Shown here: positions 8,359 through 16,313 of the stretch, piece by piece
Layout of the letters: every line of letters starts with the position of its first letter
How positions within the stretch are numbered: the stretch's first letter is position 1
Program-made: the position numbers and the translations under genes
Notes under the pieces: generated by a model
What the model was told of the DNA's origin: nothing
Seen by the model: only the letters and a program-made list of their open reading frames with translations
Database searches by the model: none
Source: JAVBJN01 sp031546985
GTDB taxonomy: Bacteria > Bacteroidota > Bacteroidia > Chitinophagales > Chitinophagaceae
Direction: 5' to 3'
Length of the DNA: 64,000 nucleotides
Assembly: GCA_031546985.1 (NCBI GenBank)
Contig: JAVBJN010000022.1
Location: forward strand, 62,001 to 126,000

Positions 8359-8831
8359 TGAAAAAGAATAAAGCAATAGAAGAGCAGGAACTTTGGGATG
8401 AGCAGAAGAAGGCCGATTTAAAAAGCTTTATCCGCTCTCATTCCGAAAAGCAGTCACCGGAGCGTAAGCTCAGGAACGAACTGCTGGCCATTCAGTATAA
8501 AATAGAAGACTATATAGAAAACGAGGGGTCGGAACACCAATTACGGGTACTGGATTTTGTGAAGATGTATCTTAAAACCCTTAACGTAACCCAAAAGGCA
8601 TTGGCAGAACTCTTTGAAATGAAAGACAGCAACCTGCACAAATACCTGGTAGGAGAAAGAAAGCTGAATGCCAGCCTTGTGCTTAAGCTTAGCTCATTCT
8701 CGCACACGCCTCCCGAGCATTGGTTTAGGGTGCAGGTGAAAAATGAATTGATGGATATTCGCAAAGAGGAAAAAAACGCAGAGAAATACCGGAAATACGA
8801 TTACCGGAATCTGCTAGCTACTGCCGGTTAA
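8358..8831 (+). CDS. HTH (HigA/Xre-like) protein, partner of the GNAT-like gene
   Basis: A 157-residue protein. The N-terminal 60 residues are highly charged and helical; residues about 70-120 form a helix-turn-helix of the Xre/HigA kind (V-T-Q-K-A-L-A-E-L-F-E-M-K-D-S-N-L-H-K-Y-L then the G-E-R-K-L-N recognition/support helix). The following P-E-H-W-F-R-V-Q stretch resembles HigA-type antitoxins. It starts inside the stop of the upstream gene and is followed by its own terminator. It likely represses the module through the palindrome at 7795-7813 and may neutralise the partner; neither is shown by the sequence alone. Confidence 0.7.
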   Translation: MKKNKAIEEQELWDEQKKADLKSFIRSHSEKQSPERKLRNELLAIQYKIEDYIENEGSEHQLRVLDFVKMYLKTLNVTQKALAELFEMKDSNLHKYLVGERKLNASLVLKLSSFSHTPPEHWFRVQVKNELMDIRKEEKNAEKYRKYDYRNLLATAG

Positions 8832-8839
8832 TAACATTA

Positions 8840-8877
8840 AATCCCCTCCTGTATAAGATACCGAAGGGGATTTTTTC
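8840..8877 (+). terminator. Terminator after the GNAT/HTH module
   Basis: AATCCCCT (8840-8847) pairs with AGGGGATT (8865-8872), followed by a T-run. Confidence 0.8.
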
Positions 8878-8890
8878 TATAAAGAATAGT

Positions 8891-9319
8891 CTAAGGCTCT
8901 ATCATCTTCGACGTGCCATAAGCGGTGCCTTTAAACATGGCCACCAGCTCTCCTGCTTCGTTTGTGGTGCGGATCTCATACAGGCCCGTTTTGTTGCCTT
9001 TGTGAATTTCTTTGGCCTCTACAGTCAATACTTCGCCCACATTGGCAGCACGGGTAAAGGTGATAGACACATCCAGCGCCACGGTAATATTGCCATAAGA
9101 ATTGCAGGCAAAAGCGAAAGCCGAATCGGAAGCGGAGAAAATAGCCCCGCCGTGAATGATGCCAAAGCCGTTCATCATATCTTCCCGCACGGTGAAGTGC
9201 AGCCGGCAGTAGCCACGTTGTATTTCATCGAGTTGCAGGCCCAGTAAACGGGTAAACGCATCACGTTCGTACAAAATAGCCGCAATTTGCTGAGGTGTAA
9301 GTGCTGTATCGGGTTGCAT
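8891..9319 (-). CDS. paaI: PaaI-family hotdog thioesterase
   Basis: A 142-residue single-domain hotdog-fold acyl-CoA thioesterase. The signature N-G-F-G-I-I-H-G-G-A-I-F-S-A-S-D (about 50-65) holds the active-site Asn/His/Gly/Asp typical of PaaI, followed by the long hotdog helix. PaaI hydrolyses ring-hydroxylated or epoxidised phenylacetyl-CoA, freeing trapped CoA; no other phenylacetate genes are seen here, so a more general CoA-rescue role is equally possible. Normal length. Transcribed alone; a small RNA candidate starts back-to-back on the other strand. Confidence 0.85.
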   Translation of the reverse strand: MQPDTALTPQQIAAILYERDAFTRLLGLQLDEIQRGYCRLHFTVREDMMNGFGIIHGGAIFSASDSAFAFACNSYGNITVALDVSITFTRAANVGEVLTVEAKEIHKGNKTGLYEIRTTNEAGELVAMFKGTAYGTSKMIEP

Positions 9320-9350
9320 AAATAAGGTTTAATCTTAAAACTTTGTTAAC

Positions 9351-9462
9351 GACCCAACGATCTTTTACCGTTGATGGTCTATTTAAGCGACAGAACGTTC
9401 ATTTCTTGTCATTAGTCGCTCAAACCAATTTTTGTCGGGGTCTTTTTAGGCCCCGTTTTTTT
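9351..9462 (+). ncRNA. Candidate small structured RNA
   Basis: A roughly 112-base intergenic segment on the plus strand folds into three successive hairpins: GACC-CAACG (9351-9359) with CGTTG-at-GGTC (9369-9379); AGCGAC (9386-9391) with GTCGCT (9415-9420); and a terminator CGGGGTC (9436-9442) with GGCCCCG (9449-9455) followed by seven T. A promoter-like TTG (9314) N21 AAACTTTG (9338-9345) ends 6 bases before the first hairpin. No plus-strand gene follows, so it is not an obvious leader. A 13-codon reading frame (9374-9415) lies inside. No known RNA family was recognised. Confidence 0.55.
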
Positions 9463-9515
9463 GTCATTTTCTGTAAAGAACTCGCGCAGCAAATCAGCGA
9501 TCAGCCATCATCAAA

Positions 9516-10532
9516 TCAGACATCCTTCCTAGCTCCCGCATACATCTGTTCTATCATCTCAATTACATCACGGCCTTCTTTATCGCTGGTCATTACAGCA
9601 GCACGACCTTTAAGGTGGTCTACCACATTGGCAATCACTTTATCGTGGTTGCTCATAGAGCCCTGGTAAAGGCCGTAATCGTTGGCTTTGGCTGTAATGT
9701 TTACTTCGGGCAGGGTAATGTCTGCAATCTGCTGGTATTCGATCGTGTTAAGGTATTGGCCCCCGATCTTTACCGTGCCTTTTTCGGCCAGGATGGTAAA
9801 CGCACCTTCCATGTTTTTTTGAAAAGCATTGGTACTGAAGTTGAAATTGGCCATAGCGCCACTACCCAATTGCAGGGTAAAAGTGCCGGTATCTTCCAGT
9901 TCGGTATAGGCGTGGTGGTAATTGTGGATAAGCCCGGTAGCCGATTCAATTTTGCCAAACAGGTAATAAAGGATATCCACAAAATGGCTGAACTGGGTAA
10001 ACAGGCATCCGCCATCCATGCGTTTGCTGCCGCGCCAGTCGCTTTCGTTGTAGTAATGTTCGTTGCGGTTCCAGAAACAGTTGACCTGCACCAGGAACAC
10101 TTTGCCCAGCTTGCCTTCTTGCAGCAGTTGTTTTACTACCTGCACGGGAGGGTTGTACCGGTTTTGCTTTACAGCAAAAATGGTTTTGCCGTAACGGTCG
10201 GCCGCGGCTATCATCTGGTCGCACTCCTCGGTACTCAGGGCCATGGGTTTTTCGCACACCGCGTGCGATCCTGCCGCCAGCGATTGTATGGTATGGTCGC
10301 AGTGGAGGTAATTGGGCGTGCATACATTTACCACATCTGCCGGGCTTTGGGCCAGCATATCGGCAATGTTGTTATAGAAAGGCACACCGTAAGCCTCTGC
10401 CGCCGTGCGTTTGGCATCGTCGGTATCGCAAATGGCTGCCAGCCTTGCTTCAGGGTTGTGGAGAATGTGTTGTACGTGGCGTTTGCCTATATTACCTAAA
10501 CCTACTACTGCAAATGATATTTGAGCGCTCAT
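9516..10532 (-). CDS. Gfo/Idh/MocA-family oxidoreductase
   Basis: A 338-residue NAD(P)-dependent dehydrogenase. The N-terminal Rossmann fold shows V-V-G-L-G-N-I-G-K-R-H (residues 9-19); C-E-K-P-M-A-L near 93 carries the conserved E-K-P lysine, and the second half is the usual beta-sheet substrate domain. Members act on sugars or sugar nucleotides; the N-R-Y-N-P-P-V-Q segment recalls the UDP-N-acetyl-hexosaminuronate dehydrogenases (WbpB/WlbA), but the substrate cannot be fixed. It begins 5 bases after recQ, so it is co-transcribed. Its stop codon falls inside a copy of the dispersed GATGTCTGAT repeat. Confidence 0.82.
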   Translation of the reverse strand: MSAQISFAVVGLGNIGKRHVQHILHNPEARLAAICDTDDAKRTAAEAYGVPFYNNIADMLAQSPADVVNVCTPNYLHCDHTIQSLAAGSHAVCEKPMALSTEECDQMIAAADRYGKTIFAVKQNRYNPPVQVVKQLLQEGKLGKVFLVQVNCFWNRNEHYYNESDWRGSKRMDGGCLFTQFSHFVDILYYLFGKIESATGLIHNYHHAYTELEDTGTFTLQLGSGAMANFNFSTNAFQKNMEGAFTILAEKGTVKIGGQYLNTIEYQQIADITLPEVNITAKANDYGLYQGSMSNHDKVIANVVDHLKGRAAVMTSDKEGRDVIEMIEQMYAGARKDV

Positions 10533-10537
10533 GTTCT

Positions 10538-12457
10538 TTATTGCTTGTGATGGATGGTGCCGTTGGCTTCGACCAGAATCTTTCCTTCATCGGCCAGGTA
10601 ACGGAGAGCCGCGCTCACCGCTTCCTGCTCATAACGGCGAAAGTCCTGTATCACTTCAGGAAACGTAAAACTATCTTTTTTATTCCATCTGTCTTCCAAA
10701 TATTGCCATAGTTCTTTCATCAGATCGGACTGCGAAACCTTTTGTTTGTTCTTTACACAGATGTCGCAAATGCCGCAATCATACACGTTTTCTTCTCCAA
10801 AATACTCTACCAGCTGGCGGCTGCGGCAATGTTGCTTATTGTCTACAAAAGCATGCATCGCTGTAATTCTTTTGCGTTGTGCTTCTTTACGGAAACGGAT
10901 GTTTTCCATATCTACCCGCAGCGACTCGGGCGGAATGCGCTCGTGCAGGAAAAACAATTGGGGCCGGTCTTTGGCCGGTATGTAGTCGATAGCGCCCAGC
11001 GAGAAAAGTTTCTTGAGGCTTTCATCTACCCATTTACTGTCGTGGCCCGAAAGCCTTACCAGTTGCGACTCCCATATGGCTACATGAAAATTGTAAATAC
11101 CCGGGTAGGTGCGCAGCATGATCTTGGCCAGCTCATCCAGCTCAGGAAAGTTCTTTTCTACCACTTCCAGCAGCTCCCGCTCGCCGTTAAAGCAAACACG
11201 GGTGGGCAGGTAAATGCTTTCGCTCAGTTCCCAATAACCCTCGCTTTCGAGTACTTTAAGGGCACTCAGCAGCAGCATGGGATTAATGTTGAAATTTTTG
11301 GCGCATTGCAGCATATCGAAATCGAAATAGCTGTCGCGGCCATCACCAATAGCGATCTGTAAATAACTGGCTATGGCATGGTATACTTCCTTCAGTTGCT
11401 GAAGGCTGGGGTATTGTAATTCGAGATTGGTATAAAGTTGCTCCAGGTCTTGCGGATAATAGAGCAGCACGGCAAATGCTTTTTCCTCATCCCGGCCACC
11501 GCGGCCCGCTTCCTGGTAATAAGCCTCCGGACTTTCAGGACAATCGTAGTGTATCACCAAACGCACATCTGGCTTGTCTATACCCATACCAAAGGCATTG
11601 GTGCAAACCATAATACGGGTTTGCCCCGATTTCCACTCGTCTTGCTTGGCCATGCGCACAGGAGTGTCTAATCCGGCATGGTAAAAATCGGCGCTAATGC
11701 CTTTCTGCTTGAGTATAGATGCTATTTCTTCGGTGCGCTTGCGGCTGCGGCAGTATACAATGCCCGTGCCGGGTACACGACCAATGATCTGTTCGGTTTT
11801 GTGCATTTTGCTCTCTACCTGCAAGGTGCTGTAAGAAATATTGGGTCTTACAAAACTCTTGCGGTAAATGCGCGATTCCGCGCCAAAGAGCAGCCGCTTA
11901 CAAATGTCTTGCTGGGCTTCTGTAGTAGCAGAGGCAGTAAGCGCCAGAATAGGAACGCCGGGCAGCAATGTGCGCAGCTCGCCTATTTTGAGGTAAGATG
12001 GCCTGAAATCGTAGCCCCAGTGCACAATACAGTGCGCTTCGTCTACCGCCAGCAGGTTAATGTTGAGATCGGGCAGGTAATCGAGAAACATATTGGTCTG
12101 CAACCGCTCCGGTGCCAGGTACAGGAATTTGACCTCGCCTGTGCGCACAATGCGGAATACCTGCTCCACCTCCTGCTTGTTCATGCCCGCATGAATGGCC
12201 ATGGCTTTAATACCTCTTTTGCGGAGGTTTTCTACCTGGTCTTTCATTAAGGCTATGAGGGGCGATATTACCAGGCAGAGTCCTTCGGTAGCCATAGCCG
12301 GCACTTGGAAGCAAATGGATTTGCCGCCACCTGTGGGGAGCAGCGCCAGTGTGTCGCGGCCTTCCAGCACGGACTCAATAATGTCTTCCTGCATGGGTCT
12401 GAAGCTGTCGTAGCCCCAGTATTGCTGCAGGATTTCCCTGATGTGATGAATTGCCAA
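10538..12457 (-). CDS. recQ: ATP-dependent DNA helicase RecQ
   Basis: A 639-residue superfamily 2 helicase that unwinds DNA 3' to 5' in recombination and fork repair. Motifs: P-T-G-G-G-K-S (41-47), D-E-A-H (139-142), the helicase C-terminal half with Q-E-A-G-R-G-G-R-D, then the RecQ-Ct zinc-binding cysteines (C-R-S-R-Q near 535 and C-G-I-C-D-I-C near 555). The last 80 residues resemble a winged-helix end and no HRDC domain follows, so this is the short RecQ form. It sits between copA (3-base gap) and the oxidoreductase (5-base gap), an operon with no obvious common theme. Confidence 0.93.
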   Translation of the reverse strand: MAIHHIREILQQYWGYDSFRPMQEDIIESVLEGRDTLALLPTGGGKSICFQVPAMATEGLCLVISPLIALMKDQVENLRKRGIKAMAIHAGMNKQEVEQVFRIVRTGEVKFLYLAPERLQTNMFLDYLPDLNINLLAVDEAHCIVHWGYDFRPSYLKIGELRTLLPGVPILALTASATTEAQQDICKRLLFGAESRIYRKSFVRPNISYSTLQVESKMHKTEQIIGRVPGTGIVYCRSRKRTEEIASILKQKGISADFYHAGLDTPVRMAKQDEWKSGQTRIMVCTNAFGMGIDKPDVRLVIHYDCPESPEAYYQEAGRGGRDEEKAFAVLLYYPQDLEQLYTNLELQYPSLQQLKEVYHAIASYLQIAIGDGRDSYFDFDMLQCAKNFNINPMLLLSALKVLESEGYWELSESIYLPTRVCFNGERELLEVVEKNFPELDELAKIMLRTYPGIYNFHVAIWESQLVRLSGHDSKWVDESLKKLFSLGAIDYIPAKDRPQLFFLHERIPPESLRVDMENIRFRKEAQRKRITAMHAFVDNKQHCRSRQLVEYFGEENVYDCGICDICVKNKQKVSQSDLMKELWQYLEDRWNKKDSFTFPEVIQDFRRYEQEAVSAALRYLADEGKILVEANGTIHHKQ

Positions 12458-12460
12458 CAG

Positions 12461-14596
12461 TTATCGGTTTACGTTCTTAACATTCAAACGTAAGGAATTA
12501 ATTACTAAAACCACGTCACTAAGGGCCATAATGCCTGCGCCCCAGGTTGGGGTAAGCATGCCCATAGCCGCTACAGGAATGGCGCACACGTTATAAAAGA
12601 ACGCCCAAAACAGGTTTTGTTTAATGGTGGCATAGGTGTGTTTGCCCAGGCCCAGCGCCATAGGCAGCTTGCTCAGGTTATTATTCATAAGCACTACATC
12701 GGCGCTTTGCATAGCTACCTGGGTAGCATCGCTCAGCGAAATACCCAGCCGTGCTTTGGCCAGCGCAGGCGCGTCGTTGATGCCATCGCCCACCATAGCG
12801 GTAGGTGTCTTTTGCAGCAGCTCGTCTATCTTCTGCATTTTTTGTTCGGGCAGGAAACCTGCATACACTTCGTCGATACCCAACTCATGGGCTACCGCTT
12901 CGCATTTCTCCAACCTGTCGCCACTCAGGAGTACCGTTTTAATGCCTATTTCGTGCAGGGTGCCAATTACGGCTTTGGCTTCGGGGCGCAGTTCATCGCG
13001 GAGATCAATCCAGCCCTGGCATATGCCGTTTTTGAATAGGAAAATATCGTGCTGCGGATCAATGCCGCTTTCTGTAATCCATTTGTTGGAGCCCAGCTGC
13101 CAGGTATGACCTTCGGCGTCTTTACCTTGCAGACCATAACCTTTTACCTCGTATCTGCCGGTGAGTTTGGCTTCCTGCACACTTTGCCAGTTGCGCAAAA
13201 TAGATTGGGCAATGGGGTGGGAGGAATGCAGCTCCAGGCTTTTAACCACCGATTTAAAAGTGGTTTCGTCGAGGTTTATCGTATGTACATCGCGCACTTC
13301 GATTTTGCCGGTAGTGAGGGTGCCTGTTTTATCAAATACAATCTGTTTGATGTCTTTAAACGCTTCCAGCGCTTCGCCACCTTTGATGAGAATACCATTG
13401 CGGGCAGCACGGCCCAAGCCTACCATTACAGCGGCAGGTGTAGCCAGGCCCATAGCACAGGGGCAAGCGATTACCAACACTGCAATGCTGCGCATCATGG
13501 CGTTTTCGAAAGGGATATTAAAAGCCCAGTAACTGAGCGCGAGGGTAAGCACCGCAATAACCAGCACCGTGGGTACAAAGATGGCGCTGATCTTATCGGC
13601 CAGTTTTTGCATGGGTGGTTTGCTGCCCTGGGCCGATTTTACCAGGTGAATGATATTGGCCAGCACGGTGTTTTCGCCAATGGCGGTAGCTTTTACCAGC
13701 AGGTTGCCCTGGTGCAGGATGGTGCCGCCTACTACTTTGTCTCCGGTTGTTTTATCAGCAGGCAGGCTTTCGCCCGTCATCATACTTTCGTCGAGTGCGC
13801 CGGCGCCACGCATAATTTCGCCATCTACAGGTACCTGGTCGCCGGTGTTTACCTGCACCAGATCGCCCAGGCGCAGGTAGCGGGTTTCGGTTTCGATCAT
13901 CGTTTCCTTGCCCAGGCTGTCTACCATTACCAGTTTGGCCTTATGTGGCTGTAGTTTTACCAATGCTTCAATGGCAGAGCTGGTAGAGCGAACGGAAAAC
14001 TCTTCGAGGTAGTTGCCCAGCAGCACCAGGGTAATAATGCTGGCTGCCGTTTCAAAAAACATGTAATGGTGCGCCTGGTCGGTATATTGTACCAATCCTA
14101 TTATGCTGTAGATATAAGCTGCTGCTGAACCAATCATCACCAGCACATCCATATTGGGTATGCCATTGCTCAGCGAGCGATAGGCGCTGCGCCCAAAATA
14201 ATACACGCCAATGCCAAAAACAGGTGTGGCCAGCGCCAGCTGTACGTAGGGATTATGCAGGAAAGGCCAGCTTACAAACATGTGCAGCAACAGCAGCAGG
14301 GTAAACGGCGCTGTAGCCAGCAGTAGGGGTAAAATGCTGGATGAATGGCTGTGGTGCGCGTGCCCGGCATGGCCATGATCGTGTTCTTCTTCGCGGATAA
14401 CTTTGTAGCCCAGTTTGTCTATGCCGCTAAGTATATCATTAACAGTAGTATCATCTGTAGTGGTGAAGGTTACCTCTCCCGTACCTGCATTGGCCGCTAC
14501 ACCCTTGAGTCCTTTATTTTCGAGGAACCTCGAAATGGTGAGGGCGCAGTTGCCACAGGTCATACCTTCTACCTTGTATGTCATTGTCTTATCCAT
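12461..14596 (-). CDS. copA: Copper-type P1B ATPase
   Basis: An inner-membrane heavy-metal exporter of about 711 residues. Order: an N-terminal metal-binding domain (G-M-T-C-G-N-C, Cys14/Cys17), a histidine-rich linker (D-H-G-H-A-G-H-A-H-H near 75), eight transmembrane helices with the C-P-C metal site, the phosphorylation motif D-K-T-G-T-L-T, the S-H-P-I motif and G-D-G-I-N-D-A-P. CPC points to Cu(I)/Ag(I). Start taken at the ATG at 14596; the frame extends to a TTG at 14617, but that is inside a 22-bp palindrome. First gene of the copA-recQ-oxidoreductase operon. Confidence 0.92.
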   Translation of the reverse strand: MDKTMTYKVEGMTCGNCALTISRFLENKGLKGVAANAGTGEVTFTTTDDTTVNDILSGIDKLGYKVIREEEHDHGHAGHAHHSHSSSILPLLLATAPFTLLLLLHMFVSWPFLHNPYVQLALATPVFGIGVYYFGRSAYRSLSNGIPNMDVLVMIGSAAAYIYSIIGLVQYTDQAHHYMFFETAASIITLVLLGNYLEEFSVRSTSSAIEALVKLQPHKAKLVMVDSLGKETMIETETRYLRLGDLVQVNTGDQVPVDGEIMRGAGALDESMMTGESLPADKTTGDKVVGGTILHQGNLLVKATAIGENTVLANIIHLVKSAQGSKPPMQKLADKISAIFVPTVLVIAVLTLALSYWAFNIPFENAMMRSIAVLVIACPCAMGLATPAAVMVGLGRAARNGILIKGGEALEAFKDIKQIVFDKTGTLTTGKIEVRDVHTINLDETTFKSVVKSLELHSSHPIAQSILRNWQSVQEAKLTGRYEVKGYGLQGKDAEGHTWQLGSNKWITESGIDPQHDIFLFKNGICQGWIDLRDELRPEAKAVIGTLHEIGIKTVLLSGDRLEKCEAVAHELGIDEVYAGFLPEQKMQKIDELLQKTPTAMVGDGINDAPALAKARLGISLSDATQVAMQSADVVLMNNNLSKLPMALGLGKHTYATIKQNLFWAFFYNVCAIPVAAMGMLTPTWGAGIMALSDVVLVINSLRLNVKNVNR

Positions 14597-14622
14597 TGAA
14601 CCAGAATTCTGGTTCAAAGTTA
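14596..14622 (-). promoter_or_regulatory. copA promoter -7 element and 22-bp perfect palindrome
   Basis: Minus-strand TAACTTTG (14615-14622) matches TAnnTTTG. Starting inside it, a perfect palindrome with half-site TTGAACCAGAA spans 14596-14617 and ends at the first base of the copA ATG. It covers the expected transcription start, as a metal-responsive repressor site would. Confidence 0.65.
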
Positions 14623-14736
14623 AGATAGCCTGTATTACCGCACGTTATATCATTTTATGTTTGTGTTACATCATTTGGGGATATAGTTGGCAGGTCCCGG
14701 TAGCGGAAAATCAAACTCTCTTTTGGGCCTGCGCTC

Positions 14737-14784
14737 TGTAGAACCTGACCCCGCATGTGGGGGGCGCACCTGGCAGGTTCTACA
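14737..14784. repeat. Long intergenic inverted repeat (CCTGCCAGGT family)
   Basis: TGTAGAACCTG (14737-14747) is perfectly inverted at 14774-14784. Inside are ACCCCGCATGTGGGG and GCACCTGGCAGGT, which recur in the repeat stretches at 18.6, 37.2, 55.9 and 61.4 kb. Confidence 0.75.
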
Positions 14785-14806
14785 ACTCATATCTGGCATT
14801 TCTCCC

Positions 14807-14814
14807 TATTTTTG
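14807..14814 (+). promoter_or_regulatory. -7 element TATTTTTG touching the tsaE start
   Basis: An exact TAnnTTTG ends 4 bases before the ATG at 14819. If used, the transcript would start at or very near the start codon (leaderless). Confidence 0.45.
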
Positions 14815-14818
14815 CGGC

Positions 14819-15247
14819 ATGACTGTCGATTTTACCCTGCAGGAGATTGATGCGGTAGCCCGCCGTTTCTGGGATCTGTATAAGGATCAGCATATTTTTA
14901 TTTTCAAAGGCGATCTGGGCGCCGGTAAAACCACCTTTGTCCGTCATTTATGCAGTGTACTGGGGGTAAAGGATTCGGTAAACAGTCCCACTTTTGCTAT
15001 TATTAACGAATACGAAGCCGATAGCCAGCTCTTTGCTGGTAAAGTGTATCATATGGATCTGTACCGTATGCGCAATACCGAAGAGGCCGTTGCCGCGGGC
15101 ATTGAAGCTTGCCTGGAAGAGCCGGGTACCATGAGTTTTGTAGAATGGCCCGAGCAAGCGCCCGAACTGTTTGAAAATGGTGTGGCGGAAGTAACCTTGC
15201 AAACCCTCAACCCCGAGCATCGAAGACTTACAGTAAAATTGCTGTAG
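14819..15247 (+). CDS. tsaE: tRNA threonylcarbamoyladenosine biosynthesis ATPase TsaE
   Basis: A 142-residue P-loop protein with G-D-L-G-A-G-K-T-T (31-39), the V-x-S-P-T-F switch and the D-L-Y-R motif, all typical of TsaE (YjeE). It powers the TsaBDE complex that makes t6A at position 37 of ANN-decoding tRNAs in the cytoplasm. Start at the ATG at 14819: upstream codons in frame belong to the repeat element. Full length for the family. Followed 100 bases later by the ComEA-like gene. Confidence 0.93.
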   Translation: MTVDFTLQEIDAVARRFWDLYKDQHIFIFKGDLGAGKTTFVRHLCSVLGVKDSVNSPTFAIINEYEADSQLFAGKVYHMDLYRMRNTEEAVAAGIEACLEEPGTMSFVEWPEQAPELFENGVAEVTLQTLNPEHRRLTVKLL

Positions 15248-15347
15248 TTGTACGATGTTGGTTTTTATGTGATTGGTGTACTTTTCCAAAACCATACCTT
15301 ACCAAATCTGACTGACCAAATTGACCTAAAGGGTATGGCCAACTGTT

Positions 15348-16274
15348 ATGCACTGGCTGAAACCGTATTTTCATTTCACCCGGAAGCAGACGCTTGCCAT
15401 GGTAACCATCATTGTGCTTGCGCTGGCGTTTCTTATTGCTTCCTGGATGCTGCCTTTGTTTGTTACCCGTTCTTTTGCCGATGATCCTGCTTTGCAGCAG
15501 CAACTGGCATCATTAACCTTTACCGATAGCGCCGGGGAAGAAAGCCCCCGAAAGGGAGGATTGGCTTATGCCGATGTAGAAGTGGCCCATGCCGGTACTT
15601 TATTTTCTTTTGATCCCAATACCCTTTCGGAAGATGGATTTGCCAAACTGGGGTTGCGGCCCAAATTGGTACACACCATTTTGAACTACCGCAACAAGGG
15701 TGGAAAGTTCCGCTCGGCAGCGGGAATGCAGAAAATTTATGGCATGCGGCCCGAAGAATTTGCACGCCTGGAGCCTTATATAAAGATTGCAGCAGCAGAA
15801 AAAAGCGATTACCCAAGCACGGAGGGAAAACGGGCTTACACACCTTATAATACAGGCTCCAATACCACAGCGCATACGGTCATAGATCTGAACCGGGCCG
15901 ATTCTGCCGCTTTGGAAAGGCTGCCAGGTATTGGGCCGGTGCTGGCCGGCAGGGTGGTGAAGTACCGCGACAAACTGGGTGGATTCTTCAATATCAACCA
16001 GTTAGCAGAGGTTTATGGCATGCCCGACAGTACTTTTCAGCAGCTGAAGAACCAGGTGCGGGCCGATGAATCGGGCTGTACCAAACTGAATGTGAATACC
16101 GCATCGCGGGAGGCCCTGCAAAAGCACCCTTACATTAAGTATACGCTGGCCAAAGTGCTTATAGCCTACCGTGAACAACATAATGATTTTAAAGATATGG
16201 AAGAGTTAAGGCGGGTGGCATTGATTAATGAAGAAATTTATCGTAAAATTGCACCCTATTTAAAGGTGGATTAG
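15348..16274 (+). CDS. ComEA-like helix-hairpin-helix DNA-binding protein
   Basis: A 308-residue protein with one N-terminal membrane anchor (about 14-36) and three helix-hairpin-helix-type modules: F-D-P-N-T-L near 87, I-D-L-N-R-A-D near 180 (with L-P-G-I-G-P-V-L-A-G-R-V) and L-N-V-N-T-A near 250. Each opens with the N-x-N/D-x-A motif of ComEA. ComEA binds incoming double-stranded DNA during transformation; in Bacteroidota such proteins are common and competence is rarely shown. The multi-module form is longer than ComEA of Bacillus. With comM at the window's end it hints at DNA uptake, an inference only. Confidence 0.8.
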   Translation: MHWLKPYFHFTRKQTLAMVTIIVLALAFLIASWMLPLFVTRSFADDPALQQQLASLTFTDSAGEESPRKGGLAYADVEVAHAGTLFSFDPNTLSEDGFAKLGLRPKLVHTILNYRNKGGKFRSAAGMQKIYGMRPEEFARLEPYIKIAAAEKSDYPSTEGKRAYTPYNTGSNTTAHTVIDLNRADSAALERLPGIGPVLAGRVVKYRDKLGGFFNINQLAEVYGMPDSTFQQLKNQVRADESGCTKLNVNTASREALQKHPYIKYTLAKVLIAYREQHNDFKDMEELRRVALINEEIYRKIAPYLKVD

Positions 16275-16313
16275 GTTTTTTGAGCACCTTGGATGGCAAA
16301 CTAACAACAACAT

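Noticed and set aside
9343..9669. A plus-strand frame of 108 codons over the RNA candidate
   Set aside because: It runs into the antisense of the oxidoreductase gene and crosses a terminator; composition is not coding-like.
14597..14617. A TTG start seven codons upstream of the copA ATG
   Set aside because: The codons lie entirely inside the palindrome and promoter; the ATG at 14596 fits the metal-binding domain.
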